Shown piece by piece: positions 41,506 to 50,655 of a stretch of DNA of 64,000 nt. A program made the position numbers and the translations under genes. Position 1 is the stretch's first letter. The number at the start of each line of letters is the position of its first letter. Origin of the DNA: Shimia sp049116215 (GTDB taxonomy: Bacteria > Pseudomonadota > Alphaproteobacteria > Rhodobacterales > Rhodobacteraceae); assembly GCF_049116215.1 (NCBI RefSeq), contig NZ_JAGDZB010000006.1:62001-126000 (forward strand), written 5' to 3'. The notes below the pieces were generated by a model. It did no database searches. It was given only the letters and a program-made list of their open reading frames with translations, and was not told the DNA's origin.

Positions 41506-42237
41506 ATGGCTATTCTCGACAAACATAAGATCCTCGAGACCAACGCGACCCTCCTGCTTGTTTGCAGCTTCCTGGTCGTAACCATCGGTGGCATCGTACA
41601 AATCGCGCCTTTGTTCTGGCTCGAAAACACCATTGAGGATGTAGAGGGCATGCGCCCCTACACCCCTCTCGAACTCGCGGGACGCGACATTTATCTGCGT
41701 GAAGGCTGCTATGTCTGCCACAGCCAGATGATCCGCCCAATGCGTGACGAGGTGGAGCGCTACGGTCACTACTCGCTGGCAGCGGAATCCAAATACGATC
41801 ACCCGTTCCAGTGGGGCTCCAAGCGGACAGGTCCTGACCTTGCCCGTGTGGGTGGCCGTTACTCCGATGATTGGCATCTGGACCACATGCGCAACCCGCA
41901 GTCCGTGGTACCTGAATCGATCATGCCGAAGTATGGCTTCCTCGAGAAGAAGATGATCGATGGCAAGTACATCGGTGACGTGATGAAAGCGAACGCGATT
42001 GTGGGTGTGCCTTACACCGAAGACATGCTGGAAAATGCCCAGTCTGACTTCATGGCGCAGGCCGATCCGGACAGCGATTATGACGGTCTTCTGGAGCGCT
42101 ACGGCGAAGTGAGCGTGAACGTGCGCAACTTTGACGGTCAGCCTGGTGTGTCCGAAATGGACGCGATGATTGCGTATCTTCAGATGTTGGGCACGTTGGT
42201 TGATTTCTCGACCTTCACGCCGGCGGCGTCGCGGTAA
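41506..42237 (+). CDS. ccoO: cbb3-type oxidase monohaem subunit II
   Basis: A 243-residue membrane-anchored cytochrome c. One helix (ATLLLVCSFLVVTIGGIVQIAPLFW) leads into the periplasmic domain with haem motif C68-YV-C71-H72 in GCYVCHSQMIRP, RVGGRYSDDWHLDHMRNP, and a methionine ligand region near IMPKYGFL. It passes electrons from CcoP to CcoN. GGAGG precedes the start. Confidence 0.96.
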   Translation: MAILDKHKILETNATLLLVCSFLVVTIGGIVQIAPLFWLENTIEDVEGMRPYTPLELAGRDIYLREGCYVCHSQMIRPMRDEVERYGHYSLAAESKYDHPFQWGSKRTGPDLARVGGRYSDDWHLDHMRNPQSVVPESIMPKYGFLEKKMIDGKYIGDVMKANAIVGVPYTEDMLENAQSDFMAQADPDSDYDGLLERYGEVSVNVRNFDGQPGVSEMDAMIAYLQMLGTLVDFSTFTPAASR

Positions 42238-42249
42238 GGAGGGGATCTA

Positions 42250-42435
42250 ATGGAAACCTATTCCTTCCTGCGAGAGTTCGCGGACAGCTGGATGCTTCTG
42301 TTCCTGTTCTTGTTTTTCCTTGCGATCGTGCTGTGGGTGTTCCGCCCTGGCGCCAGCACAGAGTACAAAGACACGGCCAGCATTCCGTTCCGTCATGAAG
42401 ATAAACCGGCCACGACTGAGGAGGCACGGACATGA
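42250..42435 (+). CDS. ccoQ: cbb3-type oxidase subunit CcoQ
   Basis: A 61-residue one-helix protein: YSFLREFADSWMLLFLFLFFLAIVLWVFRPGASTEYKDTASIPFRHED. The FRPG following the helix is the CcoQ/FixQ mark. It stabilises the oxidase. Stop overlaps the ccoP start. Confidence 0.93.
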   Translation: METYSFLREFADSWMLLFLFLFFLAIVLWVFRPGASTEYKDTASIPFRHEDKPATTEEART

Positions 42436-43298
42436 GCAAGCCATCAAAAAAGTTTGACAGCGATCCAAACACCACCGGCCACGTTTGGGATGGGATTGAG
42501 GAATTTGACAATCCGATGCCGCGTTGGTGGTTGTGGGTGTTCTACGTCACCATCATCTGGGGCATTGGCTATGTCATTGCGTATCCAGCATGGCCGGGCA
42601 TCACTGGCGCCACCAAAGGCGTTTTGGGATGGTCGACACGTGCCAATGTTGCAGCGGACATTCAGGCGGCTGAAGACAAGCTGGCGCCAATCAACGCCAA
42701 ATTGGAAGCTGCTGAGCTGACCCAGATCACCACTGATCCTGAGTTGGGTTCTTATGCAGTGTCTGCGGGCGGCGCGGTGTTCAAGACTTGGTGTGCGCAG
42801 TGTCACGGCTCTGGTGCTGCTGGCGCGGTTGGCTATCCCAACCTGCTGGACAACGACTGGCTCTGGGGCGGTGACATCGAGAACATCTACCTGACGGTCA
42901 ACCATGGTATCCGTAACACGGAAGACGACGATGCGCGGTATTCCGAGATGCCTGCCTTTGGAGATGACTACCTCGAAGACGATCAGATCGATGCGGTTGT
43001 GAACTATGTGATGTCGCTGTCCGGTGAGGCAAAAGATGCCTCCGTTGTGGCGGCAGGTGCAGAAGTCTTTGCGGATGAATGCTCCTCTTGTCACATGGAA
43101 GATGGCACCGGTGACCGCGCTCAGGGGGCGCCAAACCTTGCGGATGCGATCTGGCTGTTTGGTGGGGACTACGACTCCATCAAAGAGACTGTCACCTACA
43201 GCCGCTTTGGGGTGATGCCGTCTTGGGGTAACCGTCTGACCGAAGCACAAGTGCGTGCTGTGTCGGCCTATGTGCACCAGCTGGGTGGCGGCGAATAA
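42432..43298 (+). CDS. ccoP: cbb3-type oxidase dihaem subunit III
   Basis: A 288-residue protein: DGIEEFDNPMPRWWLWVFYVTIIWGIGYVIAYPAWPG is the typical N-terminal membrane part, followed by two cytochrome c domains with C121-AQ-C124-H125 and C217-SS-C220-H221. It accepts electrons from soluble or membrane cytochromes. It ends the operon at a strong terminator. Confidence 0.96.
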   Translation: MSKPSKKFDSDPNTTGHVWDGIEEFDNPMPRWWLWVFYVTIIWGIGYVIAYPAWPGITGATKGVLGWSTRANVAADIQAAEDKLAPINAKLEAAELTQITTDPELGSYAVSAGGAVFKTWCAQCHGSGAAGAVGYPNLLDNDWLWGGDIENIYLTVNHGIRNTEDDDARYSEMPAFGDDYLEDDQIDAVVNYVMSLSGEAKDASVVAAGAEVFADECSSCHMEDGTGDRAQGAPNLADAIWLFGGDYDSIKETVTYSRFGVMPSWGNRLTEAQVRAVSAYVHQLGGGE

Positions 43299-43321
43299 CT
43301 TCGCCCACTTTGGAAACACAG

Positions 43322-43350
43322 ACCGCTCCGGGAAACCGGGGCGGTTTTTT
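43322..43350 (+). terminator. Terminator of ccoNOQP
   Basis: ACCGC-t-CCGG pairs with CCGG-g-GCGGT around a GAAA loop, followed by a T-run. Confidence 0.88.
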
Positions 43351-43379
43351 GTGCTTTTGTTCCGGAAAATTTTGCCAAT

Positions 43380-43393
43380 TTGACAAAGATCAA
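43380..43393. promoter_or_regulatory. FNR box between ccoP and the AraC-type gene
   Basis: TTGACAAAGATCAA fits the FNR pattern. Centred at 43386.5, it has a TAAAAC hexamer at 43416-43421 at the distance expected for a class II promoter with a start near 43428. The transcript would run toward the AraC-type gene at 43610. The 310-base gap 43299-43609 otherwise holds the ccoP terminator and the direct repeats at 43544-43575. Confidence 0.7.
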
Positions 43394-43543
43394 GTTTTAG
43401 ACCGCGCCGCCCTGGTAAAACTGTTTTAAGGGCAGCACGCCGCAACCGGAGCTGCTCGTTGGGTGTCGATCTTTCCGTCCTGTTCGCGCGTTTCCTGGAA
43501 AGATTGGCACCCACAATTATCCCACCTCAAAATCTCTTGCATT

Positions 43544-43575
43544 TTGCGCCATCTGGTTGGCGAATTGCGCCATCT
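43544..43575 (+). promoter_or_regulatory. Direct repeats, 21-bp period, before the AraC-type gene
   Basis: TTGCGCCATCT occurs at 43544-43554 and 43565-43575. The 21-base start-to-start distance, two helical turns, is the arrangement used by AraC-family dimers. Confidence 0.65.
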
Positions 43576-43609
43576 CACATATGTTGAGTTCACGTAAAGG
43601 GAGGCGCAA

Positions 43610-44605
43610 ATGCACAAGCAGGTTCGGTATCCGGTCCACAAATCGACAGGTGGTCTGTTGCGGTCTTCCGGGATTTCTCCGGAACGGGTGCTGCGGCGCG
43701 CCCAAATGCCGGTTGATCTCTTCGATACGGAGAACCGTGGTGTCACCGCGCAGCAGTTCTTCACGCTATGGGAAGCGATTTCTGAGGAAATCGACAATCC
43801 CAAAGTGGTGGTGGAAATGGCCAAAGCGATGGCGCGTGGACCGTTTATTCCCGCCGCCTTTGCCTTTTCGTGCAGCCCCAACATTGCCACCGGCTTGCGA
43901 CGCAAAGCGGTTTTTAAGCCCTTGGTCGCGCCGATCAAACTGTTGGTGTCCGAAACCGAGTCGCATCTTGTTTTGGATATCGATGTGGCTGAACCAAATC
44001 TGGATGTGCCGAAATGTATGGCGGCGTTTGAGATGGTGTATTTCCTCGAGATGTGCCGCACGTTTACCGGTGTGGATTTTTTACCGGTAGAGGTAGGGGT
44101 GCCCGAGTTTATGGAAGACCAGGCGGTCTTTGATCGCCATTACGGGCGCAAAGCGGTGATCACCCCGCGGCCCAGACTGACGATTACACGAGAGGACGCG
44201 TACCGACCGCTGATCTCGGAAAACCCACAGTTGTGGGCCGGATTCGAGCGGGAATTGACGCGACAGCTGGCCGAGCATCGCCGGAACTTGACGATGGCGG
44301 TGCGGGTGCGCAATGCGCTTTTGGAACTCTTGCCTGCTGGTCAGGCTTCGGTGGATGCGGTGAGTGATCGGCTTGTGACAAGCCGCCGCAGCCTGCAACG
44401 ACATCTGAGCAAAGAAGGGCAGACCTTCCAATCGGTGCTGGATGACACGCGGTCCGATTTATCCTTACATTACCTGCGCCAAGCGGACATGAGCGTTGAG
44501 GAAATCTCTTATTTGCTGGCTTATCGTGACCCAAATTCCTTCTATCGTGCTTTCCAAAATTGGACCGGCCGCACCCCTGCGCAAATGCGCGCAGAGCTAC
44601 TCTGA
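43610..44605 (+). CDS. AraC-family transcriptional regulator
   Basis: A 331-residue protein with an N-terminal ligand-sensing domain of the kind seen in OruR/ArgR-like AraC regulators (SGISPERVLRRAQMPVDLFDTENRGVTAQQFFTLWEAI) and a C-terminal double helix-turn-helix: VSDRLVTSRRSLQRHLSKEGQTFQSVLDDTRSDLSLHYLRQADMSVEEISYLLAYRDPNSFYRAFQNWTGRTPAQMR. GGGAGG precedes the ATG. It separates ccoNOQP from ccoGHIS; the ligand is unknown. Confidence 0.9.
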   Translation: MHKQVRYPVHKSTGGLLRSSGISPERVLRRAQMPVDLFDTENRGVTAQQFFTLWEAISEEIDNPKVVVEMAKAMARGPFIPAAFAFSCSPNIATGLRRKAVFKPLVAPIKLLVSETESHLVLDIDVAEPNLDVPKCMAAFEMVYFLEMCRTFTGVDFLPVEVGVPEFMEDQAVFDRHYGRKAVITPRPRLTITREDAYRPLISENPQLWAGFERELTRQLAEHRRNLTMAVRVRNALLELLPAGQASVDAVSDRLVTSRRSLQRHLSKEGQTFQSVLDDTRSDLSLHYLRQADMSVEEISYLLAYRDPNSFYRAFQNWTGRTPAQMRAELL

Positions 44606-44658
44606 CGCAGGGAGGTTCCAATCGCGAGGGTGTAAAAGGTGAGTCACAAATGTGAGAT

Positions 44659-44672
44659 TTGACACAGGTCAA
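44659..44672. promoter_or_regulatory. FNR box upstream of ccoG
   Basis: TTGACACAGGTCAA lies 54 bases before the chosen ccoG start; the class II start site would fall near 44707. Confidence 0.8.
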
Positions 44673-44726
44673 TGTTCTGGCGTCCAATCGTTGGGACAAG
44701 ATCGAAAAAATCTCCTCTCCAAACAT

Positions 44727-46163
44727 GTGAGTGATTCCGTGAGCAAAAGTCCTGCACCGTCGCTGTACGAGGCACGCGAGCCAATCTTTCCGAAACGTGT
44801 TTACGGGCCGTTTCGCAATCTAAAATGGATCATTATGGCGATCACGTTGGGTATTTATTACCTGACGCCGTTGCTGCGTTGGGACCGAGGACCCAGCTTG
44901 CCAGATCAGGCCGTGCTGATTGACATCGCCAACCGCCGGTTCTTCTTTTTCATGATCGAAATCTGGCCACATGAGTTCTACTTTGTGGCTGGCCTTCTGA
45001 TCATGGCTGGTCTTGGGTTGTTTCTGTTCACCTCTGCCTTGGGGAGGGTGTGGTGTGGCTACGCCTGTCCGCAAACCGTTTGGACAGATTTGTTCATTCT
45101 GGTGGAGCGCTGGATCGAAGGGGACCGCAACGCGCGTCTGCGTTTGCATCGGCAGAAGAAGTTGGATTTCCGCAAAATCCGCCTGCGGATCACCAAATGG
45201 GTGACCTGGCTTCTGATTGCGATGGCAACCGGCGGAGCGTGGGTTTTCTACTTCGCCGATGCACCGACCCTAGCTGTGGATCTCGTCACCGGAAACGCGC
45301 ATCCAATTGCGTACACCACTATTGCGGTTTTGACTGGTACCACCTTTCTTTTTGGTGGCTTCGCGCGGGAGCAGATTTGTATCTATGCCTGCCCATGGCC
45401 GCGTATCCAAGCCGCGATGATGGACGAGGACACGCTGACCATTGGCTACCGCGATTGGCGGGGAGAAAACCGCGGAAAAGGCAAACGCACCGAAGATTCC
45501 GATCTGGGCGACTGCATCGATTGCATGGCATGCGTGAACGTTTGCCCGATGGGGATCGACATCCGTGATGGGCAGCAAATGGAGTGTATCACTTGTGGTC
45601 TGTGTATTGATGCCTGTGATGACATCATGGACAAGATCGGCAAGCCACGTGGCCTGATCGATTATCTTGCACTGTCGGATGAAGACAACGAACGTGGTGG
45701 CAAGCCGCCAAAAAGCGTCTGGACCCACATCTTCCGTCCGCGCACGATCATGTACACCTCTCTATGGTCGCTGGTTGGCATTGGTTTGGTTGTCGCGCTG
45801 TTTATGCGGTCTGATATCGAGGCGACGGTTGCGCCGGTGCGCAACCCAACCTTTGTGACGCTGTCAGATGGCTCTATCCGCAACACCTATGAGGTGCGTC
45901 TGCGCAACAAACATGGCGAAGACCGCATGTTCCGGATATCGTTGAAAGGTGAACCTGATCTGCGGGTGCAGCTTGAAGGCACGCCATATGAAGCGGTAAA
46001 TGTCCCTGCTGACCAAATGAAAAACCAGCGTGTTTACGTCATTGCCCCTCCAGGGTCGGCGCCGGCCAATGGCAGTTTGACCAACTTCCGCTTCTGGTTT
46101 GAGGACACAGGCAACGGTGACCGCGTGCACAAAGACACTGTATTTAATGGAAAGGGCCACTGA
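44727..46163 (+). CDS. ccoG: cbb3 oxidase assembly protein CcoG (polyferredoxin)
   Basis: A 478-residue membrane iron-sulphur protein. Membrane helices start KWIIMAITLGIYYLTPLLRW; CGYACPQTVWTD and YACPWPRIQ are conserved; two ferredoxin-type clusters are bound by CIDCMACVNVCPMGID and CITCGLCIDACDD; an Ig-like periplasmic tail follows. It acts as a copper(II) reductase in cbb3 assembly. The GTG at 44727 (or 44739) is preferred because the FNR box covers the only longer start. Confidence 0.94.
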   Translation: MSDSVSKSPAPSLYEAREPIFPKRVYGPFRNLKWIIMAITLGIYYLTPLLRWDRGPSLPDQAVLIDIANRRFFFFMIEIWPHEFYFVAGLLIMAGLGLFLFTSALGRVWCGYACPQTVWTDLFILVERWIEGDRNARLRLHRQKKLDFRKIRLRITKWVTWLLIAMATGGAWVFYFADAPTLAVDLVTGNAHPIAYTTIAVLTGTTFLFGGFAREQICIYACPWPRIQAAMMDEDTLTIGYRDWRGENRGKGKRTEDSDLGDCIDCMACVNVCPMGIDIRDGQQMECITCGLCIDACDDIMDKIGKPRGLIDYLALSDEDNERGGKPPKSVWTHIFRPRTIMYTSLWSLVGIGLVVALFMRSDIEATVAPVRNPTFVTLSDGSIRNTYEVRLRNKHGEDRMFRISLKGEPDLRVQLEGTPYEAVNVPADQMKNQRVYVIAPPGSAPANGSLTNFRFWFEDTGNGDRVHKDTVFNGKGH

Positions 46164-46624
46164 TGGCTGAGAAAAAATTCACCGGCAAACACTTCTTGAT
46201 GGTGTTTGTAGGAGCGTTCGGCATCATCATCTCCGTGAACCTGTTTTTGGCATGGAATGCGGTGGCAACCTTCCCGGGGTTGGAAGTCAAAAATTCTTAC
46301 GTCGCCAGCCAGAGTTTTGATGCGCGTCGCGACGCGCAAGAGGCTCTGGGCTGGGACGTCAGTGCCCGGGCCAAAGGCGGCTTGTTGATCCTGTCGATCA
46401 CCGATGAAGATGGTGCGCCGGTGCAGGTCACCAATCTGGATGCGGTTCTGGGGCGGGCGACCCATGTTCAGGATGACCGCACTCCGGACTTTCAGTTTGA
46501 TGGCAAAGCTTATGTCGCGCGGGAAGAACTGGCGCCGGGCAATTGGAACATTCGTATGAATGCCACTGCGCTGGACGGCACGCCGTTTGAGCAGCGAGTG
46601 ATCCTGCGTGTGGAGAAGAGCTAA
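46163..46624 (+). CDS. ccoH: cbb3 oxidase assembly protein CcoH
   Basis: A 153-residue FixH-family protein: FTGKHFLMVFVGAFGIIISVNLFLAWNAVATFPGLEVKNSYVASQSFDARRDAQEALGWDV, a membrane anchor followed by a periplasmic beta domain. Its ATG overlaps the ccoG stop. It is needed for stable oxidase assembly. Confidence 0.93.
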   Translation: MAEKKFTGKHFLMVFVGAFGIIISVNLFLAWNAVATFPGLEVKNSYVASQSFDARRDAQEALGWDVSARAKGGLLILSITDEDGAPVQVTNLDAVLGRATHVQDDRTPDFQFDGKAYVAREELAPGNWNIRMNATALDGTPFEQRVILRVEKS

Positions 46625-46627
46625 GCC

Positions 46628-48817
46628 ATGACTGCGGCGATGCGCCCAAATATCTCGGCTTGTCCAGCCTGTGATGCCGCTCCGGCAGCGGAAGCGCTGG
46701 CGGAACAGGCGTTGCAGGAAGATGCGCGCATTGCTTTGTCGGTGCCCAGCGTGCACTGCGCGGCGTGTATTTCCACCGTGGAAACTGCGCTGGCTGATCA
46801 CCCTGGGGTGCATTCGGCGCGGGTGAACTTGACGCTGAAACGTGCGTCGGTGGAAGCGGCGCCTGACGTGACTGCAGAAGAGCTCGCAACGGTTCTGGAA
46901 AAAGTGGGCTATGAGGCGCACGAGTTAGATGCAGGCACGTTGAGTGCGACGCAAAACGACAAGGCGGGACGTGATCTGTTGATGCGGCTGGCGGTGGCTG
47001 GTTTTGCGTCGATGAACGTGATGCTGCTGTCCGTGTCGGTTTGGTCCGGTGCCGAGGCGGCCACGCGAGATATGTTCCACTGGATCTCTGCGGCCATTGC
47101 GCTGCCGACAATTGCCTTTTCCGGCAAGCCGTTTTTTGTACACGCCTGGAGCGCGTTGAAGCACAAGCGTCTGAATATGGATGTGCCAATTGTGCTGGCA
47201 ATTGTGCTGGCGGTGGCCACGTCGCTTTGGGAGACAACGCTGTCAGGCGAACACGCCTATTTTGATGCGGCTCTGACATTGGTGTTTTTCTTGCTTGCGG
47301 GTCGCTATTTGGACCACCGCACACGCGCGGTGGCGCGATCGGCGGCAGAGGAGCTGGCAGCGTTGGAAGTGCCGCGTGCTGTTCGGGTTATAGATGGACA
47401 AGACCAGACAGTTGCGGTGAAAGAGCTGGCTGTAGGCGATCTGATCCGAGTGAAGCCGGGTGGGCGTATGCCGGTGGATGGTGAGATTGTTGAGGGACGC
47501 TCGGAACTGGACCGGTCTTTGCTAACAGGGGAGACCCTGCCGGTGTTTGCGGAGCCAGGTCAAGATGTGAGTGCGGGGGAAGTGAACCTGACAGGGCCCT
47601 TGATGATCCGAGCCACTGCTGTGGGCGAGCAGACAAGTCTACATCGCATGGCGGATTTGGTGGCCGTCGCGGAGTCCGGCCGGTCAAATTACACATCCCT
47701 GGCAGACAAAGCGGCAAAGCTCTATGCACCGGGTGTGCATATCTTGTCTGCGCTGAGCTTTCTTGGTTGGTATCTCTTTACATTCGACATGCGCACGGCG
47801 CTGAACATTGCGGCGGCTGTGCTGATCATCACCTGTCCCTGTGCGCTTGGTTTGGCCGTACCTGCGGTGACAACCGCCGCCTCAGGACGTCTGTTTCGCA
47901 AAGGCATGTTGATCAAACACAGCACTGCGCTGGAGCGTTTGGCGGAGGTCGACACAGTTGTGTTTGACAAAACCGGGACTCTAACAGCGGGCGCGCCGGA
48001 GCTGATCAATCTTGAGACACTTGAAGAAAAAGACCTCTCCGTAGCACTCGCTCTGTCCATGGCCTCGGCCCATCCGCTGAGCACGGCGATTACCAAAGCC
48101 GCGCAGGCGGCCGGTGTGCGCCCTGCGCGGGTGAGCGAGATTGAAGAGGTGCCGGGCTATGGCACACAAGGAAATCTGGATGGTGTATTGGTGCGGCTGG
48201 GACGCCCGGCTTGGGTTGGCGCAGAGGCTGGTGCGCAGACAGCTGCGTTTTTGAGCGTTGGGGAAGAAACACCGGTTGAGTTCATTTTTGCCGACACGTT
48301 GCGCGAGGGTGCAGAGGCCTGTGTTGATGCGCTGAAGGCAGCGGGCAAAGAGGTGATCCTGATGTCAGGGGACACCACCGGCGCGGTGGAAAGCCTTGCC
48401 AACCGTTTGGGTATTGCCAAATGGGTGGCGGAAGCGCTGCCAGAAGACAAAGCCAAGCGGGTGCAAGCTCTGACCACCGACGGCTGTCACGTGTTGATGG
48501 TGGGCGATGGTCTCAATGACACCGCAGCTCTGGCCTCGGCGCATGTGTCGATTTCGCCAGCCTCAGCGCTGGATGCGGCACGTGTGGCATCTGACATTGT
48601 GCTATTGGGGGGCGACCTCTCGCCGATCCCGGATGCGGTGGATGTTGCCAAGAGCGCGACCAAACGTATCCGTGAAAACTTCCAGATTGCGACGGTCTAC
48701 AACATCGTTGCGGTGCCTTTGGCCGTGGCTGGTCTGGCAACGCCGTTGATTGCCGCGTTGGCGATGTCCACGTCTTCCATTACAGTATCCCTAAACGCCC
48801 TGCGCCTGAGAGGATGA
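46628..48817 (+). CDS. ccoI: Copper-translocating P-type ATPase CcoI
   Basis: A 729-residue P1B ATPase. N-terminal metal sites: CPAC at 12-15 and the HMA motif C44-AA-C47 in VPSVHCAACIST. Transport motif CPC at 403-405, phosphorylation site D447-KTGT, SAHPLS and GDGLNDTAAL. It exports copper across the inner membrane for CcoN maturation. Three bases separate it from ccoH. Confidence 0.95.
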   Translation: MTAAMRPNISACPACDAAPAAEALAEQALQEDARIALSVPSVHCAACISTVETALADHPGVHSARVNLTLKRASVEAAPDVTAEELATVLEKVGYEAHELDAGTLSATQNDKAGRDLLMRLAVAGFASMNVMLLSVSVWSGAEAATRDMFHWISAAIALPTIAFSGKPFFVHAWSALKHKRLNMDVPIVLAIVLAVATSLWETTLSGEHAYFDAALTLVFFLLAGRYLDHRTRAVARSAAEELAALEVPRAVRVIDGQDQTVAVKELAVGDLIRVKPGGRMPVDGEIVEGRSELDRSLLTGETLPVFAEPGQDVSAGEVNLTGPLMIRATAVGEQTSLHRMADLVAVAESGRSNYTSLADKAAKLYAPGVHILSALSFLGWYLFTFDMRTALNIAAAVLIITCPCALGLAVPAVTTAASGRLFRKGMLIKHSTALERLAEVDTVVFDKTGTLTAGAPELINLETLEEKDLSVALALSMASAHPLSTAITKAAQAAGVRPARVSEIEEVPGYGTQGNLDGVLVRLGRPAWVGAEAGAQTAAFLSVGEETPVEFIFADTLREGAEACVDALKAAGKEVILMSGDTTGAVESLANRLGIAKWVAEALPEDKAKRVQALTTDGCHVLMVGDGLNDTAALASAHVSISPASALDAARVASDIVLLGGDLSPIPDAVDVAKSATKRIRENFQIATVYNIVAVPLAVAGLATPLIAALAMSTSSITVSLNALRLRG

Positions 48818-48818
48818 C

Positions 48819-48977
48819 ATGCAAGTTCTGTCTTATCTGATTCCCATCTCTTTATTCCTAGGGGGCATTGGTTTGGTCGCGTTTGTCTATACGGTGCGGT
48901 CTGACCAATATGATGATCCGGAAGGAGACGCGCAGCGCATCTTGTCCGGGCAGTATGATGACAAACCGAAGATGTGA
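48819..48977 (+). CDS. ccoS: cbb3 oxidase assembly protein CcoS
   Basis: A 52-residue one-helix protein starting MQVLSYLIPISLFLGGIGLVAFVYTVRSDQYDDPEGDAQRIL. The helix followed by (R/K)SxQYDDPEGDA-RIL is the full CcoS/FixS signature. Start is one base after the ccoI stop, with AGGA upstream. It is needed for haem and copper insertion into the oxidase. A strong terminator follows. Confidence 0.93.
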   Translation: MQVLSYLIPISLFLGGIGLVAFVYTVRSDQYDDPEGDAQRILSGQYDDKPKM

Positions 48978-49008
48978 GCTCAGCTTACTCCGTGCTCAAA
49001 ATAAAAGC

Positions 49009-49037
49009 CCGTCGCAGGAGACTGCGACGGTTTTTTT
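49009..49037 (+). terminator. Terminator of ccoGHIS
   Basis: CCGTCGCAG and CTGCGACGG form a nine-pair stem around GAGA, followed by seven T. Confidence 0.92.
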
Positions 49038-49057
49038 ATTGGAGTGTGTTGCGAGGC

Positions 49058-50464
49058 TTAGCTAGGGCCAAGCGTGTAACATGTGACTTGCCGCGCTTGC
49101 AGGCGACGGCAGGCCAAATCTGCGGTTTCTTTGGACATGCCGAGGAAGTTGGCCTCAAAACCGCGAGAATTTTTAACAACCTTGCGCAAGCTGCCATCCA
49201 ACGTCGCCATTTCTGCAAGAGCAGTTTTGAGCAACATCTTTTCAGCGGCAAAGCGGCTGTTGTAACGCCCGACGTTGATGCCCCAGTGGCGTCCTCCCGC
49301 GGTGGAGATACGGGTCACGACCTTGGGCTGCGGCGGTGGGGTCGGCTCTTCCTTCAGGCTGACCAGAGTCACACCGGTGTTGTCCTGCGCTTGCAACAGT
49401 GCGGATTGAATGTCGTGCTCGATGATTGTGGCTTCGGCCACAACCGAGGTTTCTGTGGAGACCGTGGCCTCTGACATGGCCGCAGCCACAACTGTGGAGG
49501 GTTGGTCCGCTGTGGCGGCGGTTGGGCGCAGCACGGGGCGCAACGATTTCTTCACGGCGGTTGCCACGCGGATTGTTTTTCCGACAGGTGCTGTTTTGCC
49601 TTGGTAGGCAGGCAAGCCTGGCTTGCGCAAAGCGACACGGTTGGCGGAGCGGTTAAATCCTAGATCCAGTAATTCGGCCACTTTGGCATTGCGGGTGGCG
49701 GTCGAGCGGCCGCCAAACACAGTGGCAATCACGCGCTTGTTGCCGCGTTCCGCGGAGGCCACTAGGTTGAAACCTGCGGCACGGGTGTAGCCGGTCTTAA
49801 TACCATCAGCGCCCTTGTAGGCGGCCAGAAGACGGCGATTGGTGTTGTTGACGGTCTTGATGCCAGCACTGGTCGAACGGCGGGAGAAGAGGTTGTAATA
49901 GTCCGGGTAGTCATAAAGCACGTGGCGTCCCAGAGTGGTCATGTCACGAGCAGTTGACATGTGCCCGCTTTGGGTCAAGCCATGCATGTTTTTGAACGTG
50001 GTGTTGGACATGCCAAGCGCCTTGGCGGTGCGGTTCATGCGACGGGCAAAAGCCGCTTCGGAGCCTTCGATGGCCTCGCCAATGGCCGTGGCAGCATCGT
50101 TTGCGGATTTTACTGCAGCCGCACGGATGAGATAGCGCAGTGCGATGCGTTGACCAGCCTGCAAGCCCAGTTTGGAAGGTGGCTCGGCGGCGGCATTCTT
50201 GGAGATTTTGACCTTGGTGTCCAAGCTGATCTCACCGTTTTCCACCGCTTCCATGGCAATGTATAGCGTCATCATCTTGGTCAGCGAGGCGGGATGCAAT
50301 CGGGTGTCGGCATTACGACTGTGCAGGACTTTGCCGTCCCGCGCGTCAATCACCATAGCTGCGTAAGGTGCCGCCAAAGACACCATGGGGGTCAACACCG
50401 AACAGAATGCCAGTGTCGCCAAAAATAGCCCGAAACGGGCCGGCTGAATGCGCCGCGCCTTCAT
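49058..50464 (-). CDS. D-alanyl-D-alanine carboxypeptidase with SPOR domain
   Basis: A 468-residue DacA-type penicillin-binding protein. A signal peptide ends near SLAA (residue 32). Active-site motifs are S60-LTK63, S120-A-N122 and K223-TG225. A proline/valine-rich linker leads to a C-terminal SPOR domain (HWGINVGRYNSRFAAEKMLLKTALAEMATL ... VTCYTLGPS) that binds denuded glycan at the septum. It trims pentapeptide side chains in the periplasm. The ATG at 50464 is chosen because the signal peptide begins there. Confidence 0.93.
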   Translation of the reverse strand: MKARRIQPARFGLFLATLAFCSVLTPMVSLAAPYAAMVIDARDGKVLHSRNADTRLHPASLTKMMTLYIAMEAVENGEISLDTKVKISKNAAAEPPSKLGLQAGQRIALRYLIRAAAVKSANDAATAIGEAIEGSEAAFARRMNRTAKALGMSNTTFKNMHGLTQSGHMSTARDMTTLGRHVLYDYPDYYNLFSRRSTSAGIKTVNNTNRRLLAAYKGADGIKTGYTRAAGFNLVASAERGNKRVIATVFGGRSTATRNAKVAELLDLGFNRSANRVALRKPGLPAYQGKTAPVGKTIRVATAVKKSLRPVLRPTAATADQPSTVVAAAMSEATVSTETSVVAEATIIEHDIQSALLQAQDNTGVTLVSLKEEPTPPPQPKVVTRISTAGGRHWGINVGRYNSRFAAEKMLLKTALAEMATLDGSLRKVVKNSRGFEANFLGMSKETADLACRRLQARQVTCYTLGPS

Positions 50465-50655
50465 ATGAACTGCTCTTTTTTCTGCCTCAGGCCGCCGGTT
50501 TTCCGGTCTGACCAATTATTATTACAGTGAGCGTAACACAGGGTTGGAAACGAATAAAGCGTGTGTTTCTGGCGATTTGGAAAGGTTTGTTCAGGTCGGG
50601 GCGTAGATGTTGTGGCTAAAGTGGGCCTGGCCGCTACACCTGCTTTGTGAGGGGC

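Noticed and set aside
39967..41886. 639-codon open frame antisense to ccoN-ccoO
   Set aside because: Its translation is rich in His, Arg and Gln with no domain character, and the sense genes are certain. It is a by-product of GC-rich codon bias.
48868..49065. 65-codon frame overlapping ccoS
   Set aside because: The ccoS frame has the full family signature and a proper start; this one is out of frame with it.
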